64,000 bases of DNA from Actinokineospora fastidiosa (lineage in GTDB: Bacteria > Actinomycetota > Actinomycetes > Mycobacteriales > Pseudonocardiaceae), in contig NZ_BMRB01000002.1 of the NCBI RefSeq assembly GCF_014648415.1, forward strand, positions 1,859,814 through 1,923,813, in the 5' to 3' direction. A model generated the notes under the pieces. The model made no database searches and was not told where the DNA came from. It worked only from the letters and a program-made list of their open reading frames with translations. A program made the translations under genes and the position numbers. Position 1 is the first letter of the stretch, and each line of letters begins with the position of its first letter. This document shows positions 55,772 through 64,000 of the stretch, piece by piece.

Positions 55772-55814
55772 CCCTCGGGAATGCCGGGGCCGGGCGCCGG
55801 GGTTGGATGGGGTT

Positions 55815-57182
55815 GTGCGCCACTTCGACCTGGTGATCGTCGGCACCGGCTCCGGCAACTCCCTGCTCGACTCCCGCTTCGCCGACTGGGAGGTCGCGCT
55901 CGTCGAGCGCGGGACCTTCGGCGGGACCTGCCTGAACGTCGGCTGCATCCCGACCAAGATGTACGTCCACGCCGCGGACCTGGCGGCCACGCCGGAGCAC
56001 GCCGGACGCCTCGGCGTCGACCTGGCCCTGGACGGCGTGCGCTGGCCGGAGATCCGCGACCGGATCTTCGGCCGCATCGACCCCATCGCCGCCAACGGCG
56101 AGCGGTACCGCCGCGACCACCCCGACAACGCGCACGTCAGCGTCTACACCGGGACCGCGCGGTTCACCGGCGAGCGCAGGCTGGAGATCGACGGCGAGAC
56201 GATCACCGCGGACCGGGTCGTGCTGGCCGCGGGCAGCAGGCCGATGGTCCCCGCCGTCCCCGGCCTGGCCGACGTCCCGTTCCACACCAGCGACACGATC
56301 ATGCGCCTGGCTGCCCTGCCCCGGCGGCTGGCCATCCTCGGCGGCGGGTTCATCGCCGCGGAGTTCGCGCACGTCTTCTCGTCCTTCGGCGTCGAGGTGT
56401 CGCTGGTCGTGCGCTCGGACGGGCTGCTGCGGCGCGAGGACCGCGACATCAGCATGCAGTTCACCAAGCTGGCCGCCCAGCGCTGGGACGTGCGCCTCGG
56501 CCGCGAGCCCGAGCGCGTGGAGCGGCGCGGCGACGGCGTGCGGCTGCACCTCGACGACGGCGCGACCGTGGACGCCGACGCGCTGCTGGTCGCCATCGGC
56601 CGCACGCCCAACTCCGACCTGGTCAACGCCGCCGCTGGCGGGATCGAGCTGAGCCCGTACGGGTACGTGATGGTCGACGCCGAGCAGCGCACGACCGCCG
56701 AGGGCGTCTGGGCGCTGGGCGACATCAGCTCGCCCTGGCAGCTCAAGCACGTGGCCAACCACGAGGCGCGGGTCGTCCAGCACAACCTGCTGCACCCGGA
56801 CGACCCGATCGAGTCCGACCACCGGTTCGTCCCGCACGCGGTGTTCACCGCGCCGCAGATCGCGTCGGTGGGGCTGACCGAGCAGGAGGCGCAGGAGCGC
56901 GGGGTGGCCTACGTGACGGCGACCCAGGCGTACTCGGGCATCGCCTACGGCTGGGCGATGGAGGACGGCACCGGCTTCGCCAAGCTCCTGGCCGACCCGC
57001 GGACCGGCCTGCTGCTGGGCGCGCACGTGATCGGCCCGCAGGCGGCGACGGTGATCCAGCCGGTCATCCAGGCGATGAGCTTCGGCCTGGACGCGCGCAG
57101 CATGGCGCGCGGGCAGTACTGGATCCACCCGGCCGTGCCGGAGGTGATCGAGAACGCCCTGCTGAACCTCCCACTGCCCTGA
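55815..57182 (+). CDS. mtr: Mycothione reductase
   Basis: 455 residues, FAD-dependent disulfide reductase that reduces mycothiol disulfide with NADPH, the actinobacterial thiol system. GTCLNVGCIPTKMYVHAADLA contains the redox Cys39 and Cys44; FAD loop VIVGTGSGN; NADPH loop AILGGGFIAAEFAHVF; the C-terminal HPAVPEVIENAL has the catalytic His-Glu pair. Length matches the M. tuberculosis enzyme (459). GTG at 55815 follows a TTGGAT box by six bases. It confirms a mycothiol-producing actinomycete. Confidence 0.95.
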   Translation: MRHFDLVIVGTGSGNSLLDSRFADWEVALVERGTFGGTCLNVGCIPTKMYVHAADLAATPEHAGRLGVDLALDGVRWPEIRDRIFGRIDPIAANGERYRRDHPDNAHVSVYTGTARFTGERRLEIDGETITADRVVLAAGSRPMVPAVPGLADVPFHTSDTIMRLAALPRRLAILGGGFIAAEFAHVFSSFGVEVSLVVRSDGLLRREDRDISMQFTKLAAQRWDVRLGREPERVERRGDGVRLHLDDGATVDADALLVAIGRTPNSDLVNAAAGGIELSPYGYVMVDAEQRTTAEGVWALGDISSPWQLKHVANHEARVVQHNLLHPDDPIESDHRFVPHAVFTAPQIASVGLTEQEAQERGVAYVTATQAYSGIAYGWAMEDGTGFAKLLADPRTGLLLGAHVIGPQAATVIQPVIQAMSFGLDARSMARGQYWIHPAVPEVIENALLNLPLP

Positions 57183-57242
57183 CCTCGATCTTTGCCAACT
57201 CCCTGCTTGCGCCGGGACCGGGCATGGCACTCTGGACTCCCG

Positions 57243-57288
57243 CCACGTCCGCCGCGGCGGCGCCGGAGCCGCGGCAGCACGGACGTGG
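57243..57288. terminator. Long GC-rich hairpin after mtr
   Basis: CCACGTCCG (57243-57251) pairs with CGGACGTGG (57280-57288), and within it CCGCGGC pairs with GCCGCGG, leaving a 9-base loop and a 5-base bulge. It lies 60 bases after the mtr stop; probable terminator before the GntR gene. Confidence 0.65.
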
Positions 57289-57326
57289 ATGCCGTGTGGC
57301 GAACGCCTGAGTGAAGGGATTCTGAC

Positions 57327-58007
57327 GTGCCGCTGGCCACTACCCGCCGGACCGGCCTGGTCGACCAGGTGATCGAGCAGATGCGGTCGGCCATCGCGAC
57401 CGCGGAGTGGAAGGTCGGCGAGCGCATCCCGACCGAACCCGAACTGGTCACCGCCCTGGGCGTCGGCCGCAACACCGTCCGCGAGGCCGTGCGCGCCCTC
57501 GCCCACGCTGGCCTGCTGGAGGTCCGCCAGGGCGACGGGACGTTCGTCCGCGCCACGAGCGAGTTCTCCGGGGCCCTGCGCAGGCTCGTCGGCTCGGAGC
57601 TGCGCGAGGTCCTCCAGGTGCGCCGCATCCTGGAGGTCGAGGGCGCGCGCCTGGCCGCGGTGAACCGCACCGAGGAGGAGCTGCGCGAGCTGACCGAGGT
57701 GCTGAGCGCGCGCGAGAAGTCCATGGAGGCGCGCGACTACACCGTCGGCGTCGACAAGGACGCGGAGTTCCACGGCGCGGTCATGCGCTGCTCGCACAAC
57801 ACGCTCCTGACCGAGCTCTATCAGGGCCTCACCGAGGTAGTACGCGCCTCGGTGGCCACGACCGTGCGGGAGGCCCCGCACAAGGCGAACGTCGACCACC
57901 GCGGCCTGCTGCGCGCGATCACCGAACGCGACCCCGACCGCGCCGCCGCCGAGGCCGCGGGCTTCCTCGACGAACTCCTCGCCGAGCTGGCCGACTCGGA
58001 CGCCTAG
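57327..58007 (+). CDS. GntR/FadR family regulator
   Basis: 226 residues. N-terminal winged helix with VGERIPTEPELVTALGVGRNTVREAVRALAHAGLLEVRQGDGTFV is standard; the C-terminal FCD domain has EFHGAVMRCSHN and a late HRGLLRAITERD, which supply His/Asp metal-ligand residues. Such regulators respond to carboxylic acids. No palindromic operator was identified nearby. GTG at 57327, with GAAGGG upstream. Confidence 0.88.
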   Translation: MPLATTRRTGLVDQVIEQMRSAIATAEWKVGERIPTEPELVTALGVGRNTVREAVRALAHAGLLEVRQGDGTFVRATSEFSGALRRLVGSELREVLQVRRILEVEGARLAAVNRTEEELRELTEVLSAREKSMEARDYTVGVDKDAEFHGAVMRCSHNTLLTELYQGLTEVVRASVATTVREAPHKANVDHRGLLRAITERDPDRAAAEAAGFLDELLAELADSDA

Positions 58008-58011
58008 CCGC

Positions 58012-59526
58012 TCACGGACTCCCCGGAGGGAGGAACGGCAGGCCGGCGGGGGCGCCGTCGTCGATCAGGGCGCGGAGGGCCCGGGTGTCGAGATGGTCGG
58101 CGACCAGGTCAGCCAGCAGGTCCACCTGGGCGGCGCGCGTCTCGGCGAAGGACACCTCGCCCGGGGTGAACGACCGGCCCGCCAGGTCAGCGGCCCAGCG
58201 CAGGGCCTGCCGACGGACGGCGTCGTTCTCCAGCAGGCCATGCCAGTGCGTCCCCAGCACGGGGCCCGACACCGCGCCCTCACCCGTCCCGTCGGCCGTG
58301 GTCACCAGGGGCGATTCCGCGTTCCGGCGCACCCGGCCGTGATGGATCTCGTAGCCCGTCGCGGGGTGGCCGAAGGCGTGCCCGCTGGGACGGCCCAGGG
58401 TCTTCTCGGGGGCGAACTCCACCTCGACGTCCAACAGGCCCAGGCCGGGCGCCTCGCCCGAGCCGGACTCGACATCGTCGACGATCACCCGCCCCAGCAT
58501 CTGGAAACCGCCGCAGATCCCCATGACCGGCCTGCCCCGGCGCGCGTGCGCCACGACCGCGTCCGCCAGGCCGCGCGAGCGCAGCCACGCCAGGTCCGCG
58601 ACGGTCGACTTCGAGCCGGGCAGCACCACCAGGTCCGCGTCCGCCAGGCCCGCAGGCGAGGTCACGAACCGCACCGAGACGCCGGGCTCGCAGGCCAGCG
58701 CCTCGACGTCGGTGGCGTTGGAGATCCGGGGAAGGCGCACGACGGCCACCCGCAGCCACTCCGCGCCCACCGGCTCGCTCGGGCGGCCGACCACGCCGTC
58801 GGCGGCGTAGGACAGCGAGTCCTCCGCGTCCAGCCACAGCTCCTCCCGCCACGGCAGCACGCCGAGCACGTCGCGGCCCGTCAGGCCGCGCAGCTGGCGC
58901 AGCCCTGGCTCCAGCAGCGCCGGGTCACCGCGGAACTTGTTGATCACGAACCCGGAGATCAGCGCCTGGTCGGCCGCGTCCAGCAGCGCGACCGTGCCGA
59001 ACAGGTGCGCGAAGACCCCGCCCCGGTCGATGTCGCCCACGACGATCACCGGAAGCCCGGCCGCACGCGCGAGGCCCATGTTCGCGATGTCCGTCGCCCG
59101 CAGGTTGATCTCCGTCGGCGACCCCGCCCCCTCGCACACCACCACGTCGTACTCCGAGCGCAGCGACGCCAGGGACGACAGCACCACGTCGAACAGCTCG
59201 GCCTTGCGCTCCCGGTACGACAGCGCCGAGACCGTGCCCACCGGCTTCCCCAGCACCACCACCTGCGACGACCGGTCCGACCCCGGCTTCAGCAGCACGG
59301 GGTTGAACCGCACCGACGGCTCCACCCCGCACGCGTGGGCCTGCAGCGCCTGCGCCCGCCCGATCTCGCCGCCGTCGAGGGTGACGAACGAGTTGTTGGA
59401 CATGTTCTGCGCCTTGAACGGCGCCACCCGCACGCCCGAGCGCGCCAGCCAGCGGCACAGGCCCGCGACGAGCACGCTCTTGCCCGCGTCCGATGTCGTT
59501 CCCGCGACCAGCAGCGCCCCGGCCAT
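58012..59526 (-). CDS. cobQ: Cobyric acid synthase
   Basis: Amidates adenosylcobyrinic diamide at four side chains with glutamine and ATP. 504 residues. N-terminal ATP domain starts [19 protein letters not shown] (P-loop-like), with [19 protein letters not shown] and [12 protein letters not shown]; the C-terminal class I amidotransferase has [10 protein letters not shown] (catalytic Cys) and [11 protein letters not shown] (His). ATG at 59526 used; an ATG at 59535 is possible. It is isolated from the other cob genes by 10 kb or more. Confidence 0.95.
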   Translation of the reverse strand: MAGALLVAGTTSDAGKSVLVAGLCRWLARSGVRVAPFKAQNMSNNSFVTLDGGEIGRAQALQAHACGVEPSVRFNPVLLKPGSDRSSQVVVLGKPVGTVSALSYRERKAELFDVVLSSLASLRSEYDVVVCEGAGSPTEINLRATDIANMGLARAAGLPVIVVGDIDRGGVFAHLFGTVALLDAADQALISGFVINKFRGDPALLEPGLRQLRGLTGRDVLGVLPWREELWLDAEDSLSYAADGVVGRPSEPVGAEWLRVAVVRLPRISNATDVEALACEPGVSVRFVTSPAGLADADLVVLPGSKSTVADLAWLRSRGLADAVVAHARRGRPVMGICGGFQMLGRVIVDDVESGSGEAPGLGLLDVEVEFAPEKTLGRPSGHAFGHPATGYEIHHGRVRRNAESPLVTTADGTGEGAVSGPVLGTHWHGLLENDAVRRQALRWAADLAGRSFTPGEVSFAETRAAQVDLLADLVADHLDTRALRALIDDGAPAGLPFLPPGSP

Positions 59527-59576
59527 CCGCTCCATCCTCTCCCCGGCTGTCGGCCGGGACTGCCATCATCGCCCCC

Positions 59577-60254
59577 ATGCCCATCACCGCCGTCCTGGTG
59601 CACAGCCCGTTCCTCGGCCCGGCCAGCCTGCGCCCGCTGGCCGACGCGCTGGCCGCGCTCGGGCACCCGGCGGTGCTGCCCGACCTGCGCCCCAGCGTGG
59701 TCACCCCGCCGGTGCACCAGCGGCTCATCGGCGCGTTCGCCGACGTGATGTCCGACGCGCTCCCGCTGGGCCCGGTCGCCCTGGTCGGCCACAGCGGCGC
59801 TGGCCCGCTGCTGCCCGCCTTCGCCGAGGAGATCGACGACGCGGGCGGGCAGGTCCGCGGCCTGGTCTACCTCGACGCCGGGCTGCCGACGCCGGGCCGC
59901 AGCTGGCGCGACACCGTGCCCGCCGAGCTGTACGCGCGGTTCCGCTCCGTCAGCCCCGACGGCCTGCTCCCCCGCTGGCCCGACTGGTTCCCCGAGATCA
60001 CCGTGGACCCCGCCATCGCCGAGGAGGCGCCGGAGGTCCCGATCGCCTTCCTCAAGGAGCCGCGCCCGTCGGTGGACTGGGAGGGCCCCTCCGGGTACGT
60101 CCTGCTCTCCCCCGCCTACGCCGACGACCTCGCCGACGCCCGCGCCCGCGGCTGGCCGACCCGGGCGCTGGACCTGCACCACCTGGCCGCCGCGACCGAC
60201 CCGGAGCCGACCGCGGCCGCCGTCCTCGAGGTCCTGCTCGCTACGGCAGGGTGA
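59577..60254 (+). CDS. Alpha/beta hydrolase
   Basis: 225 residues. [17 protein letters not shown] begins the fold; GHSGAGP contains the nucleophile Ser near 72; [11 protein letters not shown] and the C-terminal HHLAAATDP supply the acid and His. Resembles small actinomycete hydrolases without known substrate. It is divergent from cobQ and overlaps map by 14 bases at its end. ATG is seven bases after a CATCAT box. Confidence 0.78.
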   Translation: MPITAVLVHSPFLGPASLRPLADALAALGHPAVLPDLRPSVVTPPVHQRLIGAFADVMSDALPLGPVALVGHSGAGPLLPAFAEEIDDAGGQVRGLVYLDAGLPTPGRSWRDTVPAELYARFRSVSPDGLLPRWPDWFPEITVDPAIAEEAPEVPIAFLKEPRPSVDWEGPSGYVLLSPAYADDLADARARGWPTRALDLHHLAAATDPEPTAAAVLEVLLATAG

Positions 60255-61098
60255 GGATCTCCGCGCCGGTCTCGGTGACCACGATCGTGTGCTCGAACTG
60301 GGCGGTCCAGCTCTTGTCCTTGGTGGTGACCGTCCAGTCGTCGGCCCAGATGTCGTAGTCGATGCCGCCCAGGGTGATCATCGGCTCGATGGTGAAGGTC
60401 ATCCCGACCTCCAGCTCGGTGGTGACGCTGGGCTCCTCGTAGTGCAGGATCACGAGTCCACTGTGGAAGGACTCGCCGATGCCGTGCCCGGTGAAGTCGC
60501 GCACCACGCCGTAGCCGAAGCGCTTGGCGTAGCTCTCGATGACCCGCCCGATGACGTTGAGCGCGCGGCCCGGCCGGACCGCCTTGATCGCGCGCATCGT
60601 CGCCTCGTGCGTGCGCTCGACCAGCAGCCGGGCCTCCTCCCGGACGTCGCCCGCGAGGAAGGTGGCGTTGGTGTCGCCGTGCACGCCGCCGATGAACGCG
60701 GTCACGTCGATGTTGACGATGTCGCCGTCCTCGATGACCGTCGAGTCCGGGATGCCGTGGCAGATGACCTCGTTGAGCGACACGCAGCACGACTTGGGGA
60801 ACCGCCGGTAGCCCAGCGTCGAGGGGTAGGCGCCGTGGTCGAGCAGGAACTCGTGCACGACGGCGTCGATGTCGTCGGTGGTCGCGCCGGGCTTGACGGC
60901 CTCGCCGCCCGCGGCGAGCGCCTGCGCGGCGATCCGCCCGGCGACCCGCATCGCCTCGATGGTCTCCGGCGTCTGCACATACGAGCCGGTGTGGCGCTTG
61001 GGCGCGGGCTTGTCCACGTACTCCGGCCGCGGGATCGCGGGGGGCACGGGGCGGCGCGGCGACTGGACGCCGGGGGTCAACGGGGCACGAACGGACAT
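60241..61098 (-). CDS. map: Type I methionine aminopeptidase (MapB type)
   Basis: Removes the initiator Met from nascent proteins. 285 residues, the long form with an N-terminal Pro-rich extension ([18 protein letters not shown]) characteristic of actinobacterial MapB, which is thought to bind the ribosome. Metal ligands appear in [44 protein letters not shown] and [12 protein letters not shown] at 61098 used. Confidence 0.96.
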   Translation of the reverse strand: MSVRAPLTPGVQSPRRPVPPAIPRPEYVDKPAPKRHTGSYVQTPETIEAMRVAGRIAAQALAAGGEAVKPGATTDDIDAVVHEFLLDHGAYPSTLGYRRFPKSCCVSLNEVICHGIPDSTVIEDGDIVNIDVTAFIGGVHGDTNATFLAGDVREEARLLVERTHEATMRAIKAVRPGRALNVIGRVIESYAKRFGYGVVRDFTGHGIGESFHSGLVILHYEEPSVTTELEVGMTFTIEPMITLGGIDYDIWADDWTVTTKDKSWTAQFEHTIVVTETGAEILTLP

Positions 61099-61112
61099 GC
61101 CCTCCACCTTAA

Positions 61113-62909
61113 TCAGCCCAGGCCGCCGAGGAATCGCCCACTGGCAGCGACCGCCGGGCCCGAGGTGCCCGCGTCGGTGACCAGGACCGCGAACGCCAGG
61201 TCGCCTCGGTAGCCGACGAACCACCCGTGCGAGTGGGTGCCGTCACCGAACTGGGCGGTCCCGGTCTTGCCGTGGGTGTCGGGGAAGCGGTTGAGCGCCG
61301 TCGCGGTGCCGCCGGTGACCACCTCGCGCATCATCTGCCGGATCGGGGTCAGTACGGCGGCGGGCAGCGGCTCGGGCGTCATGTTCGCCTGGGTGGTGGC
61401 GCCCTCCATCAGCGTCGGCGGCGTCAGCCGCCCGGACACCACGGTCGCGGTGACCACCGCCATGCCGAACGGGCTGGCCACGACCTTGCCCTGGCCGAAG
61501 CCGTCCTCGGCGCGCTCGACGATGTCGGTCGCGGGCGGCACCGACCCGGTGATGGTGGTGATGCCCGGGACCACGAAGTCCACGCCCAGGCCCAGCCGCG
61601 TGGCCATGTCGGTCAGCGTCGACGGCTGCATCTTCACCGCGAGGTCGGCGAAGGTCGTGTTGCAGGAGAACGCGAACGCCGAGTGCAGCGGCACCGTGCC
61701 CTTGTCGAAGCGGTCGCTGTTGGGCACCACGCGGCCGTTGATCGTCGTGGTCGGCGGGCAGGGCAGCGGGGTGTCGGCCTTGGCCAGGCCGCTCTCGATC
61801 GCCGCCGCGGCGGTCACGATCTTGAACGTGGACCCGGGCGGGTAGCGGCCCATCAGCGCGACCGGGCCCTCCTTGTCCGCCGCGGGGTTCTGCGCCACGG
61901 CCAGCACGTGCCCGGTCGACGGCTGGATGGCCACCAGCATCGCGGGTTTCTGCTCCGCCGCCAGCGCGCGCTCGGCCGCCCGCTGCGTCTTGGCGCTGAG
62001 CACGGTGCGCACGGCGTCGGCGGGCTCGGCGTCCTCGGCGAACAGCTCGGTCACCTCGGCGCCGTTGCTGTCGACGGTGTGCACCCGCCAGCCTGCCTTG
62101 CCCTCGACGACGGCCTCCACCTGGTCGCGGATCGCGGGCACCAGCGCGGGCGCGAAGGACTTGTCCGGGGCCAGCAGCCGGGTCTCGCTGGTGAAGCGCA
62201 CACCGGGCAGCTCGTAGATCGCCGGGCGCACCTTCTGGTAGTCGGTCTCCCGCAGCACGACGACGGTGTAGGTCGCGGCCTCCGCCGCGCCGTCGAGGAT
62301 CGACTGCTTGGTGATCGACCGGTCGATGCCCGACAGCGCGCGGGCCAGGCTCGCGGCCACCGCGTCCGGGTCGCCCGCCTTCGCCTTCTCGAACAGCACC
62401 GAGATCACCCGGATGGGCGACAGCACGGCCGTGCCGTCCCGGTCGAGCACGGGCGCCAGCGGGGACTCCAGCGTCTCCACGGCGAGCGACTGGCCCGCCG
62501 ACAGCCTCGGGTGCAGCACGTTCGGCGCCCAGTGCACCTTCCACGCCTCGTCGCCCCGGCGCAGCTCGAAGGTCGAGTCGTAGGTCCAGAGCCTGCCTTT
62601 GCCCAGGTCCCACGTGATGGTGTACCGGGCGTCGCTCACCTCGCCGTCGCCCTCGGTCACCTCGACGACCGACGCGCGCACGGTCGACGGCTTGAGCTTG
62701 TCGCGGACCTGGTCCATCAGCGCCCTGGCCGACTCCGGGGAGTCGGTGTGCGCGGCCGCGGTGCCCGCGTCGCCGCCCGCGAAGGCGGCGAGGAACTGGG
62801 CGGCCACGTCCCTCGGCCCGGAATCCCCGCCGAAGAGGGTGCACGCGGTCAGCGGGAGCACGGCGATCAGGGCGGCGGCCAGCGCGGCGGGACGGCGGAG
62901 TGAGCGCAC
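61113..62909 (-). CDS. Penicillin-binding lipoprotein (transpeptidase)
   Basis: 598 residues. Lipobox LPLTAC near residue 16, then an NTF2-like MecA_N domain (to about 130), a PBP dimerisation domain (about 150-300), and a transpeptidase domain with SxxK (STFK, Ser360), SCN (AFSCNTTF) and KTG (HGKTGTAQF). Matches the mycobacterial Rv2864c type of PBP lipoprotein, which cross-links peptidoglycan. GTG at 62909 lies seven bases after a CATACT box. It ends 14 bases before map. Confidence 0.93.
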   Translation of the reverse strand: MRSLRRPAALAAALIAVLPLTACTLFGGDSGPRDVAAQFLAAFAGGDAGTAAAHTDSPESARALMDQVRDKLKPSTVRASVVEVTEGDGEVSDARYTITWDLGKGRLWTYDSTFELRRGDEAWKVHWAPNVLHPRLSAGQSLAVETLESPLAPVLDRDGTAVLSPIRVISVLFEKAKAGDPDAVAASLARALSGIDRSITKQSILDGAAEAATYTVVVLRETDYQKVRPAIYELPGVRFTSETRLLAPDKSFAPALVPAIRDQVEAVVEGKAGWRVHTVDSNGAEVTELFAEDAEPADAVRTVLSAKTQRAAERALAAEQKPAMLVAIQPSTGHVLAVAQNPAADKEGPVALMGRYPPGSTFKIVTAAAAIESGLAKADTPLPCPPTTTINGRVVPNSDRFDKGTVPLHSAFAFSCNTTFADLAVKMQPSTLTDMATRLGLGVDFVVPGITTITGSVPPATDIVERAEDGFGQGKVVASPFGMAVVTATVVSGRLTPPTLMEGATTQANMTPEPLPAAVLTPIRQMMREVVTGGTATALNRFPDTHGKTGTAQFGDGTHSHGWFVGYRGDLAFAVLVTDAGTSGPAVAASGRFLGGLG

Positions 62910-62956
62910 GTCCCGCAGTATGCCCGTTTCGCCGGGGGCGACGCGCCGCCGGACCG

Positions 62957-63805
62957 TCAGAACAACACGGTCGCGTACTGCCCGACCTGGACGAACCCGA
63001 TCCGGCTGTAGACCGCCCGCGCGGGCGTGTTGTAGGAGTTGACGTACAGGCTCGCCGTCCGGCCCAGGCCCTCGACCAGCCTGCGGACCACCGCAGCGGT
63101 GCCCGTCGCGCCGTAACCGTGGCCGCGCTTGTCCGGGTGCACCCACACGCCCTGGATCTGGCCGACCGTGCGCGACATCGACCCGATCTCGGCCTTGTAG
63201 ACGACCTCGCCGTTCTCGAACCGGGCGAACGCCCGGCCCGCGGCGATCAGCTCGGCCACCCGGGCGCGGTAGCCCGCGCCGCCGTCGCCGAGCCGGGGGT
63301 CGACGCCGACCTCCTCGATGAACATCGCGATCGCGGCGGGCAGGTAGCGCTCGATCTCGTCGGGCCGCACCGGGCGCACCTTGGGGTCCGGCTTGACCCT
63401 GGTCGGGCCGTTGATGGCCAGCAGCGGCTGGTCCTCGCGCACGTCGCGGGCCGGTCCCCACTCCGGGGCCAGCTCCGACCACATGCCCATGACCTGCTCG
63501 GCGGGCCCGACCAGCGACGAGCACAGCCTGCGCCTGCGGATCGCCCGCTCGGCGAAGGCGCGCACGGCAGACGGCCGCCCGGCCAGCGGCACCAGGTTGG
63601 GCCCGGCGAAGCACAGCGAGTCCAGCCTGCTGCCCGCCCGGATGCCGCAGCCCCACAGCTCGCCGCCGAGCCGCCACGGATCAACCCCCGCCGCCTCCAC
63701 CCGGGAGGCGACCATGCAGGACGCGATGTGATCGGCGGCCAACACGGCCTTGACCGCCTGATTGTCCCGCTCGTCGAGCAGTCGAGCTCCCGCGAGGCGC
63801 AACAT
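62957..63805 (-). CDS. GNAT acetyltransferase with DUF4081-type N terminus
   Basis: 282 residues, similar in arrangement to M. tuberculosis Rv2867c. The N-terminal 130 residues (DHIASCMVASRVEAAGVDPWRLGG) are of the DUF4081 type; the C-terminal domain shows QIQGVWVHPDKRGHGYGATGTAAVVR, the acetyl-CoA loop, and YVNSYNTPARAVYSRIGF. Function unknown. ATG at 63805 used. It lies 57 bases after ispG on the same strand and 47 bases before the PBP. Confidence 0.87.
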   Translation of the reverse strand: MLRLAGARLLDERDNQAVKAVLAADHIASCMVASRVEAAGVDPWRLGGELWGCGIRAGSRLDSLCFAGPNLVPLAGRPSAVRAFAERAIRRRRLCSSLVGPAEQVMGMWSELAPEWGPARDVREDQPLLAINGPTRVKPDPKVRPVRPDEIERYLPAAIAMFIEEVGVDPRLGDGGAGYRARVAELIAAGRAFARFENGEVVYKAEIGSMSRTVGQIQGVWVHPDKRGHGYGATGTAAVVRRLVEGLGRTASLYVNSYNTPARAVYSRIGFVQVGQYATVLF

Positions 63806-63862
63806 TCTTCAAGCGTGCCAGATTCACCCCGTTTGCGGGGAACGGCAATCGGGGAGAATCGA

Positions 63863-64000
63863 TCAGGACACGGATACGGTAGGGGCCTCTCCCGGCTCCA
63901 TGGTCTCCGCGAGGCGCATGGCCTCCTCGATCAGCGTTTCCACGATCTGGTGTTCGGGCACGGTCTTGATGACCTCGCCCTTGACGAAGATCTGGCCCTT
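63863..64000 (-). CDS. ispG: 4-hydroxy-3-methylbut-2-enyl diphosphate synthase, C-terminal end
   Basis: Only the last 45 residues lie in the window: [24 protein letters not shown], then a short acidic tail and stop. This end is typical of IspG (GcpE), the iron-sulfur enzyme of the MEP isoprenoid pathway. The GNAT-PBP-map order that follows agrees with mycobacterial synteny. Confidence 0.9.
   Translation of the reverse strand, partial: KGQIFVKGEVIKTVPEHQIVETLIEEAMRLAETMEPGEAPTVSVS

Overview
This 64 kb window is very GC-rich, densely coded DNA of a filamentous actinomycete, most likely a member of the Pseudonocardiaceae or a close relative. The evidence is the gene content (mycothione reductase, a deazaflavin-dependent oxidoreductase of the F420 type, mycobacterial-type CysG, MapB and lipoprotein PBP), frequent GTG starts, and several start codons lying 6-8 bases after a TAnnnT box, as expected of leaderless actinobacterial transcripts. 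No rRNA, tRNA, CRISPR array, insertion sequence or prophage was recognised. From memory, the backbone follows the Mycobacterium tuberculosis Rv2793c-Rv2868c segment (truB, dinF-like, ugp-like ABC transporter, rbfA, infB, nusA, rimP, proS, cysG, mtr, mapB, PBP, GNAT, gcpE).

Layout. 1-4.0 kb: end of a small secreted-type protein, truB, an MFS and a MATE transporter. 4.0-7.5 kb: CGNR zinc-finger regulator, degenerate repeats, cytochrome bd oxidase (cydAB). 7.5-16.7 kb: a hydrolase and a complete carbohydrate-type ABC transporter, two lipoproteins, a redox pair (MDR dehydrogenase and deazaflavin-type enzyme) behind a promoter carrying two matching inverted repeats, and a TetR regulator. 16.7-22.6 kb: translation/transcription operon rimP-nusA-ylxR-infB-ylxP-rbfA. 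22.7-32.3 kb: small lipoprotein and ferritin-like pair, a start-less gene remnant, an aminotransferase and a YjbQ-type gene sharing one compact divergent promoter, a Pip-like membrane protein behind paired operators, HAD phosphatase, proS, mtnA, VOC protein, yaaA. 32.3-36.4 kb: RIO kinase and a DEAD-box helicase with a long RFED/RFDG repeat tail. 36-38.8 kb: YHS-domain protein and TetR sharing a 22-bp palindrome, siroheme/cobalamin gene cysG, a winged-helix regulator. 39-46.4 kb: subtilisin-like protease with malectin domain, Spo0M, a frameshifted membrane gene, a second esterase-like lipoprotein lacking its serine, and a shortened cobL. 46.5-52 kb: cobM with a repetitive tail of about 360 residues, bioF, GNAT, trypsin-like protease, VanY-like lipoprotein. 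52-54 kb: a 0.9 kb minisatellite region and an M48 protease. 54-64 kb: VanZ-RDD, PEBP, mtr, GntR, cobQ, hydrolase, map, PBP lipoprotein, GNAT, ispG.

How it fits together. Four genes (cysG, cobL, cobM, cobQ), scattered over 21 kb, belong to siroheme/cobalamin synthesis. The central block supplies ribosome and transcription factors (RimP, NusA, IF2, RbfA, TruB, ProRS, Map). Envelope functions are prominent: penicillin-binding protein, VanY-like and VanZ-like proteins, lipoproteins and secreted proteases. Several regulators sit beside clear palindromic operators. The unusual points are mostly low-complexity or repeat expansions (IF2, helicase, CobM, two intergenic minisatellites), small duplications, and decayed or catalytically altered genes. 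No obvious large new multi-gene system was found.
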